Shown: positions 17,952-27,830 of the stretch, piece by piece
How the letters are laid out: every line of letters starts with the position of its first letter
Position numbering within the stretch: position 1 is the first letter of the stretch
From: Thermoplasmata archaeon
GTDB taxonomy: Archaea > Thermoplasmatota > Thermoplasmata > Halarchaeoplasmatales > Halarchaeoplasmataceae
Reading direction: 5' to 3'
DNA: 64,000 nt
Assembly: GCA_003552585.1 (NCBI GenBank)
Contig: PUNK01000014.1
Coordinates: 17,052-81,051 of the forward strand
The notes under the pieces: generated by a model
Seen by the model: only the letters and a program-made list of their open reading frames with translations
The model's database searches: none
What the model was told of the DNA's origin: nothing
Translations under genes and position numbers: made by a program

Positions 17952-19595
17952 TCATAACCTTTCGAGATATATTTCAAAACCGACTGTAGGATGTTCCAAT
18001 CCAAAATTAGAGATGATCTCCGGATGAATCTCTCCAAAGAATCCGATCTCTTTATCATCTGTGCGTATCGATGCACATCGTCCTTCGATAAAGCTTTGGT
18101 GGGAACGAGGTTCGATAGTAGTATCGATACCTAGCCCTTCCATCAACCCCTGGATCAATGATTTGATGTCTGTGAAGCCTACTTCCGCGCCAAAATGTAC
18201 TCCTGCAGCCCTAGTTTCCTGCAGATTGTTATAAACGACATCACCTATCTCATAAAATTTTTGAGGTAATGGATGTTTACGATTGCTTCTAAGGTTAGAC
18301 ATGAGTGATGGTAAGAGCCACTTTCTTAAACATGACCCTTCGTCAGTTACGGGATTTTCGATCAGTGATAGTCCGTCTGTCTGCACTCTCATCATATCCC
18401 CCTCAACCTCCGGACTACTGAGAGTAAAGTTCATCACCTCTGTGTAGCCGTAACCCACCAGTAATTCGGAAATGGCCTTCTCTAACTTTTTTTGCTCAAG
18501 AGGTTTACCCATGGTTGGTTCTTTTGGCATCTCACCTTCGAATAGATGATAGCCATATCCTATGGCTATGTCTTCGATAAGATCCCAGGGGTGAAGTATA
18601 TCAACCCTATATGGGGGAACAAGAGTTACGATTTCCTCGTCAGAAACTGTATCAGTCCCGTAACGCATCCTTTCCAAAGCTTTTTTAGTTTTTTGGACAC
18701 CTAACTCGATACCTAGCAATTTTTCTGCTTCTTTATAAGAAAAAGAGATCACTTCTGGTGATAGGTCCGGATAAACGTATTTTGATCCTCCATATGAAAC
18801 CGTTGTACTTTTTATTGTACAACCTCTTTCTGCGAATAGGCTACACAAGATGTTAAGGGAGTTTTCGAGTGCAGTTAGGTCGGTTCCAGTCATATCTATG
18901 AAAAGGGTTTTTGATTCTGAAGTCACCTCGGTAAGGACACCGTTGATTATAGGGGGGAATGAAAGCACATCTCCCTTAGAATCTGTGATCAGCGGATACC
19001 TTTCTTTACCTTCCAGTATATATTTGAATTCCTGTCCCTTCTCATGCTTTTCTAGTATCTCCTCTAGATCCATTTTGTTTTTTTTCCCCAAGGGCACGAA
19101 CTCTACTGAGGAAGGCATTACCGCCTCGTAGGTGAAAGGTGGTTTAACTTTGTCAAAATCATGTATCCCTATGGCAACTTTTGACCGATCCCTTCCCAAT
19201 GTGAGATGGAGTTTCTCCTGAACATCCATCAAGGACTTCAACAGTGCATCGGTCAATTTTACATCTTCGATCAGTGCTGTTACTATATATGGACGGACAT
19301 CCTGGACGCTCAATTTTACATCCGTTTCTAGATCTGAGGTTTCAACATCATATATAGGTAATCCTACATCTTTTTCGAGATATCCTCGTACGGATCTAGC
19401 TATTCCCTCAACAGATAGCATGTCACATCTATCTGGAAAGATCTCTAGATCCCAATTTTTTCCTTCCGTCCGTTTGATCTCGATACCAAGCTTAGGTAAA
19501 GTCTGGATCAGTTCAAGTTCATCAGATCGACTCAATCTAGTCAGCTCGTCGGGATCGACCGATATCACTGGCATGAATTCAGTTATATCATTCAA
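17952..19595 (-). CDS. pheT: Phenylalanyl-tRNA synthetase beta subunit
   Basis: 547 residues, typical for the archaeal/eukaryotic-type beta subunit, which pairs with PheS to charge tRNA-Phe and carries the editing site. Features seen: MPVISVDPDEL near the start, FPDRCDMLSVEGIARSVRGYL, the B3/B4 region, and the B5 to class-II-like core with YGYHLFEGEMP, GYTEVMNFTLSSPE and ENPVTDEGSCLRKWLLPSLM. The second Met (codon 8, MPVISV) is where many archaeal homologues begin. pheS is not adjacent. It is divergent from scpB. Confidence 0.95.
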   Translation of the reverse strand: MNDITEFMPVISVDPDELTRLSRSDELELIQTLPKLGIEIKRTEGKNWDLEIFPDRCDMLSVEGIARSVRGYLEKDVGLPIYDVETSDLETDVKLSVQDVRPYIVTALIEDVKLTDALLKSLMDVQEKLHLTLGRDRSKVAIGIHDFDKVKPPFTYEAVMPSSVEFVPLGKKNKMDLEEILEKHEKGQEFKYILEGKERYPLITDSKGDVLSFPPIINGVLTEVTSESKTLFIDMTGTDLTALENSLNILCSLFAERGCTIKSTTVSYGGSKYVYPDLSPEVISFSYKEAEKLLGIELGVQKTKKALERMRYGTDTVSDEEIVTLVPPYRVDILHPWDLIEDIAIGYGYHLFEGEMPKEPTMGKPLEQKKLEKAISELLVGYGYTEVMNFTLSSPEVEGDMMRVQTDGLSLIENPVTDEGSCLRKWLLPSLMSNLRSNRKHPLPQKFYEIGDVVYNNLQETRAAGVHFGAEVGFTDIKSLIQGLMEGLGIDTTIEPRSHQSFIEGRCASIRTDDKEIGFFGEIHPEIISNFGLEHPTVGFEIYLERL

Positions 19596-19670
19596 ACATA
19601 TATGTCTTGTGGATTGTCGAAATTGAGTTTTGCGTTATATTATTATATATATGTGTTATTAGGGTTTCTC

Positions 19671-20201
19671 ATGTCTGCAGAGGATGAAGGTTTCGATGAG
19701 GATATAGACCTGATAGTTGAATCCGTTCTTTTTTCAGCTGGTCGTCCACTTTCCGTGCCTGAGGTAGAGGAGATAATAGGTATCGATAGAAAAAAGATTA
19801 GGAAGTCGATAAAGAAAGTGAGAAGGATGTACCAGAACCGTAAATCATCTATCGAAATAAAAAAGATAGGTTCGAAATTCTCTATGCAGTTGAGACCTGA
19901 ATACAACACATATGGTGTGTTGGTCCAGGAGGAGGAGATGGAACAGGATCTAGTTAAGACTGCAGCACTTATAGCGTACTATCAGCCCATCAGACAGAGT
20001 GAATTAAAAAAGATGATAGGAGACAAAGCTTACCGACATGTAGATGAGTTAAAAGAGAAAGGCTTGATACTTTCTGATAAAGAGGGAAGAACCTTTTCAC
20101 TACGAACGAGCTCAAAATTTCAAGAGTACTTTGGACTCGAAGCGGCGGATAGAGATGAATTAAAAAGACTGATGGCAGAAAAAGTAGGTATACTGGACTG
20201 A
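19671..20201 (+). CDS. scpB: Chromosome segregation and condensation protein ScpB
   Basis: The track starts at 19602, but ATG 19671 (MSAEDEGFDEDIDLIVESVLF) fits the family and lies 25-30 bases after a TATATTATTATATATATG stretch; length is then 176 residues. ScpB binds the kleisin ScpA and with SMC forms the condensin-like complex. Two winged-helix domains are visible: VESVLFSAGRPLSVPEVEEIIG..., and KTAALIAYYQPIRQSELKKMIGDKAYRHVDELKEKGLI. scpA and smc are not in the window. Divergent from pheT and convergent with trmJ. Confidence 0.92.
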   Translation: MSAEDEGFDEDIDLIVESVLFSAGRPLSVPEVEEIIGIDRKKIRKSIKKVRRMYQNRKSSIEIKKIGSKFSMQLRPEYNTYGVLVQEEEMEQDLVKTAALIAYYQPIRQSELKKMIGDKAYRHVDELKEKGLILSDKEGRTFSLRTSSKFQEYFGLEAADRDELKRLMAEKVGILD

Positions 20202-20207
20202 ACAAGA

Positions 20208-20930
20208 TCATTCCTTTTCCAGATCGTCCAATATATACTTGAAAACTCCCATCAATCTGTGATATTCCCACCGTGTAGTATTAGCCCTACCGAGTATCTT
20301 ACGAAACATTATCTCCGTCTTTTCTTTCTTATGAGGTGGATATTCGATCGAGTCAAGTATATCTGAGAATCGAGCGATGACCCTTTCTCGTTGGCTTGTA
20401 ACCGCTTTTTTTCCAGGTAATTCGAGTTCGAACAATTCTAGATCGTGTTTAGAGATCTCATAAAGGACTACACATGCTGCATGAGAAAGGTTCATGATAG
20501 GATATTCTTCCGAGGTGGGGACCTTTACAAGTCTATCACAGAGTTTAAGTTCTTCGTTCGATAAACCATGATCTTCTCTTCCAAAGATAATGGCTGAATG
20601 TCCGTGATAACTTTTGATGTCGTTTGCAATGATCTCCGGTGTTTCAGCTTGCCTTGTAAATTCTTTTTCTTTGTCAGTATGTATTCCACTCGTACCGATG
20701 ACCATATCGAACTTTTTTGTTGCAGTGTTTAACTGAGAAACATGTTCAGCAGAATCGAGGATATCCGATGCATGCTTAGCTCGGATGTATGCATCATCAT
20801 CCATGGAAACGGGGTTTACCAGGATCAATCGATAAAATCCAAAATTTTTCATCACTCTGGCTACTGCTCCTATATTACCAGCGGTCTTCGGTTCGACTAA
20901 TATTACATACACGTGTTCTATCTTGTCCAT
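20208..20930 (-). CDS. trmJ: tRNA 2'-O-methyltransferase, TrmJ-like (SPOUT family)
   Basis: 240 residues with the three SpoU motifs: EPKTAGNIGAVARVMKNFGF, IIFGREDHGLSNEEL and PIMNLSHAACVVLYE. These form the knotted SAM site of the SPOUT fold. TrmJ methylates the ribose at position 32 of tRNAs; archaeal forms favour C32. The C-terminal helical extension (KKEKTEIMFRKILGRANTTRWEYHRLMG) is the TrmJ-type dimer/tRNA-binding tail, which supports TrmJ over other SpoU enzymes. Confidence 0.88.
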   Translation of the reverse strand: MDKIEHVYVILVEPKTAGNIGAVARVMKNFGFYRLILVNPVSMDDDAYIRAKHASDILDSAEHVSQLNTATKKFDMVIGTSGIHTDKEKEFTRQAETPEIIANDIKSYHGHSAIIFGREDHGLSNEELKLCDRLVKVPTSEEYPIMNLSHAACVVLYEISKHDLELFELELPGKKAVTSQRERVIARFSDILDSIEYPPHKKEKTEIMFRKILGRANTTRWEYHRLMGVFKYILDDLEKE

Positions 20931-20958
20931 TGTTACACGACTGCGTTTGGTAATAGTT

Positions 20959-20974
20959 CTGTTAAAAATAACAG
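20959..20974. repeat. Small perfect inverted repeat
   Basis: CTGTTAAAAATAACAG, a 6-bp perfect inverted repeat in the 290-base gap before the oligopeptide-binding gene. It lies just before the trmJ start on the opposite strand. Could be an operator, or chance. Confidence 0.3.
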
Positions 20975-21170
20975 TTTTGCTACCAGTATGTTGATTTTGA
21001 TGAACAGAAAGGACAAATTTTGTTCAGTCCCGTGTTCTCTAATATATGGTCATCAGAATAAATGTATCGGAAAAGTATATTTTATTAGAAAAACCGTTAT
21101 CTTACTGGCCGCCGAAAAAATTTTGTAAGATACACATCCAATTTTATAATGGAGTGACTAATACTGGGAT

Positions 21171-21211
21171 AAACTTTAAATAGGATTTGATTCTTCTTTT
21201 GAATTAGAGGT
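21171..21211 (+). promoter_or_regulatory. TATA box and Shine-Dalgarno of the oligopeptide-binding protein gene
   Basis: AAACTTTAAATAGG (21171-21184) is a good archaeal TATA box. GAGGT (21207-21211) sits 9 bases before ATG 21221, so this highly expressed gene probably has a leader and a true ribosome site, unlike many neighbours. Confidence 0.55.
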
Positions 21212-21220
21212 AGACTAAAT

Positions 21221-24154
21221 ATGAAATGGAAAAAAATGATAAGTCTGCTGTTGGTAGCTACTTTGATAGGCAGCCTGTTTGTTGCCTTCGGTAGTGGATT
21301 AGCATCAGCAGACGGAGAATACGTTGACAGCATAACCATCGAGGTTAGGATGGATCAGAGCGTAGGAATCGGTGATACCGCCGGAGGAGAGTTAGACGTA
21401 TTTCTTCAGGCAGTAACTGGAGGTATATATGAGGGTGTTGACCCCGATTGGCAGGCACAGATAAGAACACTTGAGAGTTACGGCAGTTACAACAACATGT
21501 ACTACAACTCTGCACACACAGTATCTCCTTATGAATCAGAGGTCGATGCAGGTGTGTATCAGTTTAATCCCTGGGCCATACGTGAGATAAGGTACGCAAC
21601 TAACTGGCTAATAAATAGGCAGGAGATAGTAGAAGAAATCTACGATGGATGGGCCATACCACAGTATTCAGCCCTTGGTTTGAGAAATCCTGCTTGGGAT
21701 GAATACCTGCAACCAGTGATCGACGATCATGGAATAACCTTTGCTGGCGATAGGGAAAAAGCAATCGATATGATTACAACTGCGATGGAAGAAGCTAGAG
21801 ACAGCCCCGATCTTGAAGGGGAACTACAAATGGGAGACGACTACTGGGAATACAGGCAGACTGCCGATGATGCCTGGGAACCCGTAGAAACCGTCGGTTT
21901 GGTACGTATCGAAGATGAGAGACTTGAGATCGGTCTTGAATTCGCAGATAGACTTGAAGAGGCTGGTATAAAAGTGGAAACAAGAGAAGTCGATAGAACG
22001 ATTACCGCACAGGTCTTCTTCGAGGAACCAGCAATTTTAGGCTGGGGATTCTACACTGGTGGTTGGATTGCATCTGCAGCCGTCGCGTTCCAGCACACCG
22101 GTTTAGCACAGATGTACAGCCCGTTCTATGGTTTCCAACCTGGTGGATTCGTTTTTGGAGATTATATCTTCCAGAATGAAACACTAGATGACTTGGGTAT
22201 GAAACTCTTCACTGGGGCAGTAGAGGACATGGACGAATACTGGGAAGACACACAAGATCTTATGTGGCACGGAGTTAACAGTGCTCATCGTGTTTTCATC
22301 AGCACTAGCCGAGATGTTATTCCTCTAAACAGGCACTCTGTAAAACAGGTTGCCACTGACGTTGTAACAGGTTGGTCAGATATATTCTCGCCACGGACCA
22401 TAATGACAGATGATGGACATATGCACGCCGCACAGTACTCTGCAGGCCAGCTTTATATGGATAATTGGAATGCCATAGATGGTTCAAGAGATTACTACAG
22501 TCAACTTCAGCAAAGGATGACCAGGGATCACGCAACCTATCTGCATCCTGGAACTGGTCTTTACATGCCGATGCGTGTAGAAGAATATGATGTGTACCAG
22601 GACTTTGCTTGGGAAGAAGGCGAACTGATCAGAAATGTCGAAGTACCTTCCGACGCAGTCCAGTACGATGTGGGAACAGAGGAATGGTACGAAGTAGGCG
22701 ATGACTTGAAAACCGCAAACAGGGTCATTTATGATTGGTCTGATACCCTTGGAACCTGGCATTCAGGACATCCGATAACCATCAGGGAACTCGCTGGGTA
22801 TTATGCTTGGGCTAGGCAGTTAGCTTTTGGTGAAGAGCAGGGTGGAATTGAGGATGATGGTAAATTCCATGCAGCTTACGGAGCAGGAAGTAGACCGGTT
22901 TGGGAGGCTATCAAGGCTCTCGAATTCGATGAAGACGAACAAACGATCACGATTTATGGAGATTATACCTTCCCACACGATGATCAGGTAGCTGGTTATT
23001 ATGCATGGATGAATGAAGTACCATTGATCCTTTACGAAGGTATGACCCATCTATACGGTGAAACTGAATTTTACGATGCGGTAGGAGAAGACAGGAACTG
23101 GATGTGGGGCGATGTAGGAGATATATGGATACATTGGTTGAGTAGAACCCAGGGTGAAGTCCTCACTTCGGTACTCGAGGAGATTATTGCCGAAGACTGG
23201 ATACCGTATGGTTTGCGAGAGGAAGCGAACCCACCTGTTGAACCGTTGACTCCTAGCGAACTTGAAGATGAGATAAACGCGCACATCGCTTTCTTCGACG
23301 AATTCGAACATTACTGGATATCAAACGGACCCTTCAGGATAACAGAACACGATCCAGCTAATCTGGTAATTGGTATGGAACGATGGACTGAAGATGACGG
23401 TTATCCATGGCCACGTGACTACTGGAGAGACAGATTGCGTGTAGCCAGACTAAGACTCGGCTCAATGGATGCACCAAGAAGAGCAACTCAGGGTGAAGAG
23501 ATACCGATGAGAGTTCGCGCAACTTTCATAGAAGAGTTCCCGGTTAGATCGACAAGAGCATTAAGAGACACTGATGAGTTTATGGAGACACCCCCTCGAG
23601 CAAGCATTGCCGATGCTGATGGCACTATAGTTTGGGAATCCGAAGATGTAGATCTTGTAGGTGGTTACTTTGAGGCAACTGTGCCCAGTAATGTAACAGC
23701 AGACGAATTAGAACCTGGAACTTATGAGGTGCGTATCGACGCAACTCTTGATATACAGATCGACGTACCACGTTCTTCATCTACTGTTATAATAACCGAA
23801 GAGGAGGTACCAGAAGGTCTAGTCAATCACTTCTTGCTGGTGACACCTGATGAAGGTGAAGCACCATTGGATGTGGTAATCGATGTTAGCGTTGAAAACA
23901 TCGGTGAAGAAGATGAGACCGATTGGGTTTACATAGGTGGAGAACCCGAATTTGAAGTCACTGTACCTGCAGGCGAGACGGTTGAAGAGGAGTTCGAATA
24001 CACATTCGAGGATGAAGGAGAATACGAAGTTACATTCGGAGACCAATCCGTAACGGTAACAGTAGAAGAAGATACACCTGGATTTACCTTCCTTGTGCTG
24101 GCAGTCAGCGCAGTATTGGCAGTGGTGTTCTACCACGTCAAGAAACGAAGATAA
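21221..24154 (+). CDS. oppA: Oligopeptide/dipeptide ABC transporter substrate-binding protein with PGF-CTERM-like anchor
   Basis: 977 residues, larger than bacterial OppA (about 540). A signal peptide (MISLLLVATLIGSLFVAFGSGLASA) leads to an SBP family 5-type body, with long Trp/Tyr-rich stretches fitting peptide binding. An Ig/CARDB-like domain (about 870-945, LDVVIDVSVENIGEEDETDW) follows. The end, TPGFTFLVLAVSAVLAVVFY then HVKKRR, is the PGF-CTERM pattern: a PGF motif, one hydrophobic helix and a basic end. That signal is recognised by archaeosortase and leads to lipid anchoring. It heads the transporter gene set (permeases and ATPases follow), and a terminator-like tract after it suggests it is made in excess. 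Confidence 0.92.
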   Translation: MKWKKMISLLLVATLIGSLFVAFGSGLASADGEYVDSITIEVRMDQSVGIGDTAGGELDVFLQAVTGGIYEGVDPDWQAQIRTLESYGSYNNMYYNSAHTVSPYESEVDAGVYQFNPWAIREIRYATNWLINRQEIVEEIYDGWAIPQYSALGLRNPAWDEYLQPVIDDHGITFAGDREKAIDMITTAMEEARDSPDLEGELQMGDDYWEYRQTADDAWEPVETVGLVRIEDERLEIGLEFADRLEEAGIKVETREVDRTITAQVFFEEPAILGWGFYTGGWIASAAVAFQHTGLAQMYSPFYGFQPGGFVFGDYIFQNETLDDLGMKLFTGAVEDMDEYWEDTQDLMWHGVNSAHRVFISTSRDVIPLNRHSVKQVATDVVTGWSDIFSPRTIMTDDGHMHAAQYSAGQLYMDNWNAIDGSRDYYSQLQQRMTRDHATYLHPGTGLYMPMRVEEYDVYQDFAWEEGELIRNVEVPSDAVQYDVGTEEWYEVGDDLKTANRVIYDWSDTLGTWHSGHPITIRELAGYYAWARQLAFGEEQGGIEDDGKFHAAYGAGSRPVWEAIKALEFDEDEQTITIYGDYTFPHDDQVAGYYAWMNEVPLILYEGMTHLYGETEFYDAVGEDRNWMWGDVGDIWIHWLSRTQGEVLTSVLEEIIAEDWIPYGLREEANPPVEPLTPSELEDEINAHIAFFDEFEHYWISNGPFRITEHDPANLVIGMERWTEDDGYPWPRDYWRDRLRVARLRLGSMDAPRRATQGEEIPMRVRATFIEEFPVRSTRALRDTDEFMETPPRASIADADGTIVWESEDVDLVGGYFEATVPSNVTADELEPGTYEVRIDATLDIQIDVPRSSSTVIITEEEVPEGLVNHFLLVTPDEGEAPLDVVIDVSVENIGEEDETDWVYIGGEPEFEVTVPAGETVEEEFEYTFEDEGEYEVTFGDQSVTVTVEEDTPGFTFLVLAVSAVLAVVFYHVKKRR

Positions 24155-24180
24155 ACTTTGTAAGGTAAAACCAAAACCAA

Positions 24181-24213
24181 ACCCCCTTTCCTTTTCTTTT
24201 AATTTTTTATTGA
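24181..24213 (+). terminator. Probable T-rich terminator after oppA
   Basis: ACCCCCTTTCCTTTTCTTTT followed by AATTTTTTATT, the same C-tract/T-tract layout as after three other genes here. It separates the binding-protein gene from the permease genes, which have their own TATA (CTTTTATACATATT, about 24262-24275). Confidence 0.5.
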
Positions 24214-24289
24214 TCTTTTTGATAACGAGATTAGATTAGAAGTCAAGTCATCAAATATATGCTTTTATACATATTTTTCTTATGTGTTT

Positions 24290-25417
24290 ATGGCAATTTT
24301 TCCTGATGACCAAAAAACTTATATTCACAACTTACAGTATGATATATCGATAACTATGCCAGCCTCATGGAAGTATTTCGCGTTAAGAACTTTGAATGCT
24401 GTGATAGTCCTGTTAGTTGTAGTCTTTTTGATTTCTCTTTTATTCAGTCATTTAGCTGATGAACAACTAGAAGGTACCGTTGCTGAAGAAGTACGAGGTT
24501 ATGCTCAAGGATTGCCTGAAGAAATGCCCGTTGAAGAAAGAAGGCAACGAATAGAGGAATATAGGCAGGAAAGGATAGATCACTATGGGCTTGAAGATCC
24601 ATTCTGGGAAAAGGTTTTAAGACGAACGTGGGACACTTTCATTTTCGATTTTGGAGATGCGAACTCGATGCAGGTTCCAGGTGGGGAAGGCTCAGCTGTT
24701 ATTGAGATAATAATGCATTATCTACCCCGTACCATACTTCTTTTCACTACTTCAGCTGTTATATACATTTTATTAGGCATCGCAGTTGGTCTCAAAGCTG
24801 CTCAGGTGGCTGGTACAAGACTTGACAAATTCTTATCGCTATTTGGTATCGTAACTAGCAGTATGCCCATGTGGTGGGTTGGCATGTTAGCTATATTGAT
24901 CTTTTCTTTTGGACTGGGCTGGTTCCCAGCTTCTGCGTATCCGTTCCCTGTGGGGGTGGAAGGATGGGAATACTATTCAGGTGTATTAAGAAGGATGATC
25001 ATGCCGATGGCTACAATAGTGCTCGTGCTTTTCGGAGGCCGTGCTTGGGCGGTCAGAAATATGGTGACATCAGTTCTTCAGGATGACTACATCATGGCCG
25101 CTAGAGCTAAAGGTGTACCAGAAAAGAAAGTAATTTATGGACATACCTTGAAAACTGCATCTCCACCGATAGTTACTGCTGCCATCCTTGCTTTCCTGAT
25201 GTCCATAGGTGGAGCGATGATCACAGAGGTCATATTCACATGGCCCGGAATGGGTTACTTACTGCGCCGCGCTATTTTCGAAGCACACGATGTACCTGTG
25301 ATAATGGGGATCGTGTTCATAACCACCTTCTTATGGGTGGTGGGTTATCTTATAGCTGACCTGGTATACGGGTATCTAGACCCAAGAGTAGAAGTAGGTG
25401 CAGAAAAGAAAGTTTAA
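24290..25417 (+). CDS. oppB: Oligopeptide ABC transporter permease, OppB type
   Basis: 375 residues from ATG 24290 (the track uses a GTG two codons earlier); a TATA box about 22 bases upstream points to a near-leaderless start. A first helix (AVIVLLVVVFLISLLFS) is followed by an external loop and then five more helices. The EAA-like loop that docks the ATPase is AARAKGVPEKKVIYGHTLKTASPP, and the family pattern VIFTWPGMGYLLRRAIFEAHDVPVIMG is clear. It is 12 bases from oppC, so the two are co-transcribed. Confidence 0.92.
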   Translation: MAIFPDDQKTYIHNLQYDISITMPASWKYFALRTLNAVIVLLVVVFLISLLFSHLADEQLEGTVAEEVRGYAQGLPEEMPVEERRQRIEEYRQERIDHYGLEDPFWEKVLRRTWDTFIFDFGDANSMQVPGGEGSAVIEIIMHYLPRTILLFTTSAVIYILLGIAVGLKAAQVAGTRLDKFLSLFGIVTSSMPMWWVGMLAILIFSFGLGWFPASAYPFPVGVEGWEYYSGVLRRMIMPMATIVLVLFGGRAWAVRNMVTSVLQDDYIMAARAKGVPEKKVIYGHTLKTASPPIVTAAILAFLMSIGGAMITEVIFTWPGMGYLLRRAIFEAHDVPVIMGIVFITTFLWVVGYLIADLVYGYLDPRVEVGAEKKV

Positions 25418-25429
25418 GGTGATGAGATA

Positions 25430-26854
25430 ATGAGTATTCGATTAGAAGACTACAAAGAGAGGATATCCAGTATTGCAAAAGAGTTCAAAGGCGAAAGGAT
25501 GGGTATGCTAGGATTGGGGATTATCGTCTTCATGTTGATACTAGCAGTTTTTGCCCCTTGGATTGCTCCCGACACAGATGGTCGATGGGCAGACTATGAC
25601 CGATGGGCAGATAACCCTAGGAACGCTGCTCCAGTCTGGGCGGACTATATATTGCCCGGGAGTAGGGCCCCTCATGATATAAGGGAAGACTTCGATGATA
25701 TGCCCACTGATGAACCTGGCCTAAAGGTGATAGAATATCATTATCATAATGATTATGATTATCCTCCTGGAGATATTTCAATAAGAGTGCATGGTAGAGA
25801 TGAATCAGCATCGACAGTACAGATATGGATAGATTGGATTAGAGAAGATGGAAAGGAAATCACCCTTCTCGATACAAGCTCTACTGTAGGTGAAGAGTCA
25901 AGAGAATTTGAAGAAAGATATACTATCCGTTCTGATGCTGGAAGGGAAAACATATATGACTGGGCTTATACATATCATATGGAACATCACCCAGATGATG
26001 AGGATCCTCCAGAGAGAGTAGATCCATCCCGTCCCCTCTTTGCTTACACCGACGAAAACATATTACGAGATCCACAGTCACAACGAGGAGATTATGTTTT
26101 AAGGATTGAAATCCTCGGCGAGGACCTGGAAATTAATGAGGAAGCTTCGAGGGTGTTGTTTAGAGGACAGATTTATGGCTTGATGGGAACAGATTCTAAT
26201 CGTCGTGATCTAGCACAGGGCTGGATTTACGGTGCCAGATATGCACTGATAACAGGGGGAATAGTTTCGATAGCGAGTATAGCCATAGCTACTGTTTTTG
26301 GTATGACCAGTGCCTATTTTGGTGGATGGGTCGATGAGGCTATGCAGAGGATCAACGAGATCCTCATAGGCATACCCATGTTCCCTATACTTATCATCAC
26401 AATATACTCTATAGGCAGGTCAATATGGGTCTTTGTAGCTGTTTACACAATATTAGGTTGGCGTGGACTCGCCAAGATAATAAGGTCAAGAGGTATACAG
26501 ATCAGGCAAGATACCTATGTGGAAGCAGCGGTATCACTCGGGTCTGGTAGCGGAAGAATCATTCTTAGACACATGGTACCTCAGATTTTACCATATGCAC
26601 TGGCTGAAGGTGCATTGATGATACCAGCCATCATTATCGCTGAAGCAGGTTTGAGTGTTCTAGGATTAGGAGACCCAACCATAGTCACTTTTGGAAGGAT
26701 GCTTGACCAAGCTAACCGAGGTGCAGCTACTGTTTCTGGCTATTGGTGGTGGGTACTCTTACCAGGCATAGGTATCATACTGGTTGGATTTTCATTTATA
26801 GCTGCTGGGATGGCTCTTGAACGAGTGGTCAATCCTAAGATGAGACAGAGGTAA
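25430..26854 (+). CDS. oppC: Oligopeptide ABC transporter permease, OppC type, with a large extracellular insert
   Basis: 474 residues against about 300 in the family. The first helix (MLGLGIIVFMLILAVFAPWIAP) is followed by about 200 residues facing outside, rich in acidic and aromatic residues with strand-like phrases (GDISIRVHGRDESASTVQIWIDW, GDYVLRIEILGEDL), then by the normal membrane core. LMGTDSNRRDLAQGWIYGAR is the family signature before helix 2, and the EAA loop is VEAAVSLGSGSGRIILRHMVP. The insert may form a beta domain that meets the large binding protein. oppD starts 6 bases later. Confidence 0.92.
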   Translation: MSIRLEDYKERISSIAKEFKGERMGMLGLGIIVFMLILAVFAPWIAPDTDGRWADYDRWADNPRNAAPVWADYILPGSRAPHDIREDFDDMPTDEPGLKVIEYHYHNDYDYPPGDISIRVHGRDESASTVQIWIDWIREDGKEITLLDTSSTVGEESREFEERYTIRSDAGRENIYDWAYTYHMEHHPDDEDPPERVDPSRPLFAYTDENILRDPQSQRGDYVLRIEILGEDLEINEEASRVLFRGQIYGLMGTDSNRRDLAQGWIYGARYALITGGIVSIASIAIATVFGMTSAYFGGWVDEAMQRINEILIGIPMFPILIITIYSIGRSIWVFVAVYTILGWRGLAKIIRSRGIQIRQDTYVEAAVSLGSGSGRIILRHMVPQILPYALAEGALMIPAIIIAEAGLSVLGLGDPTIVTFGRMLDQANRGAATVSGYWWWVLLPGIGIILVGFSFIAAGMALERVVNPKMRQR

Positions 26855-26859
26855 TTCAC

Positions 26860-27828
26860 ATGAACGGAAGAACAATACTAGATGTAAAAGACCTTAGTAC
26901 ACACTACTTCACGTCGAAAGGTGTTGTAAAGGCTCTCGATGATGCTTCTTTTGAATTAAAAGGAGGACAATCTCTTGGAATCGCCGGTGAGAGTGGTTGC
27001 GGAAAGAGCACACTTGCATTCTCTTTATTGAGGATGGTCCAACCACCGGGCAGGATAGTAAAAGGGAGTATAATGCTTGATGGGGTAGATGTGGCTAAGT
27101 TTACTGAGAAAGAAGCTCGGAAAAAATTGAGATGGCAGAAGATATCTATGGTGTTCCAGGGTGCTATGGACATAATGACGCCCGTATACACTGTAGGTCA
27201 TCAGATGATGGAGCCGTTGTATTATCACAAGGGCATCAAAGGTAAAAAGGGACGAGAGATCTGCTATCGGTATCTGGACATGGTGGACCTAGATACGGAT
27301 CTTTTCCATAGATATCCTCACGAGCTAAGTGGTGGACAGAAACAGAGAGTCATCATAGCTACAGCTCTTCTAATGGAACCCGATGTTGTCATAATGGACG
27401 AACCGACCACTGCACTGGATGTTGTGGTGGAAGCGAGGATAATGAACGATCTTAAACGTCTTAAACACGAATTAGATAACAGCATGATATTCATCACGCA
27501 CGACCTTAGTATACTTGCAGAGGTATCCGACAATCTTGCCATTATGTATGCAGGTTGGATCGTTGAATTAGGTGATGCGAGCGAGATCTATAAAGATCCT
27601 AAACATCCATATACTCAGAAATTGATAGCTGCGATTCCAAGACTCCATATGGACATGGATCGATTGGAGTATATCCCTGGTGCACCTCCAGAGTTAACGG
27701 ATCCCCCCTCAGGTTGTAGGTTCCATCCCCGGTGCGAGCATGCGTTCGACAGGTGCATGAAGGAAGTACCCAAAGAATATGATGTTGATGGTGTTCTCGT
27801 TAAATGCCATCTATATGCGGAGGATTAA
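26860..27828 (+). CDS. oppD: Oligopeptide ABC transporter ATP-binding protein, OppD type
   Basis: 322 residues with all ABC motifs: Walker A GESGCGKST, signature LSGGQKQRV, Walker B VVIMDEPTTALD and switch His in FITHDLS. The C-terminal oligopeptide-transporter domain ends with GCRFHPRCEHAFDRC, whose cysteines are those that bind an iron-sulfur cluster in some family members. It pairs with OppF, which starts 3 bases after its stop. Confidence 0.95.
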   Translation: MNGRTILDVKDLSTHYFTSKGVVKALDDASFELKGGQSLGIAGESGCGKSTLAFSLLRMVQPPGRIVKGSIMLDGVDVAKFTEKEARKKLRWQKISMVFQGAMDIMTPVYTVGHQMMEPLYYHKGIKGKKGREICYRYLDMVDLDTDLFHRYPHELSGGQKQRVIIATALLMEPDVVIMDEPTTALDVVVEARIMNDLKRLKHELDNSMIFITHDLSILAEVSDNLAIMYAGWIVELGDASEIYKDPKHPYTQKLIAAIPRLHMDMDRLEYIPGAPPELTDPPSGCRFHPRCEHAFDRCMKEVPKEYDVDGVLVKCHLYAED

Positions 27829-27830
27829 AC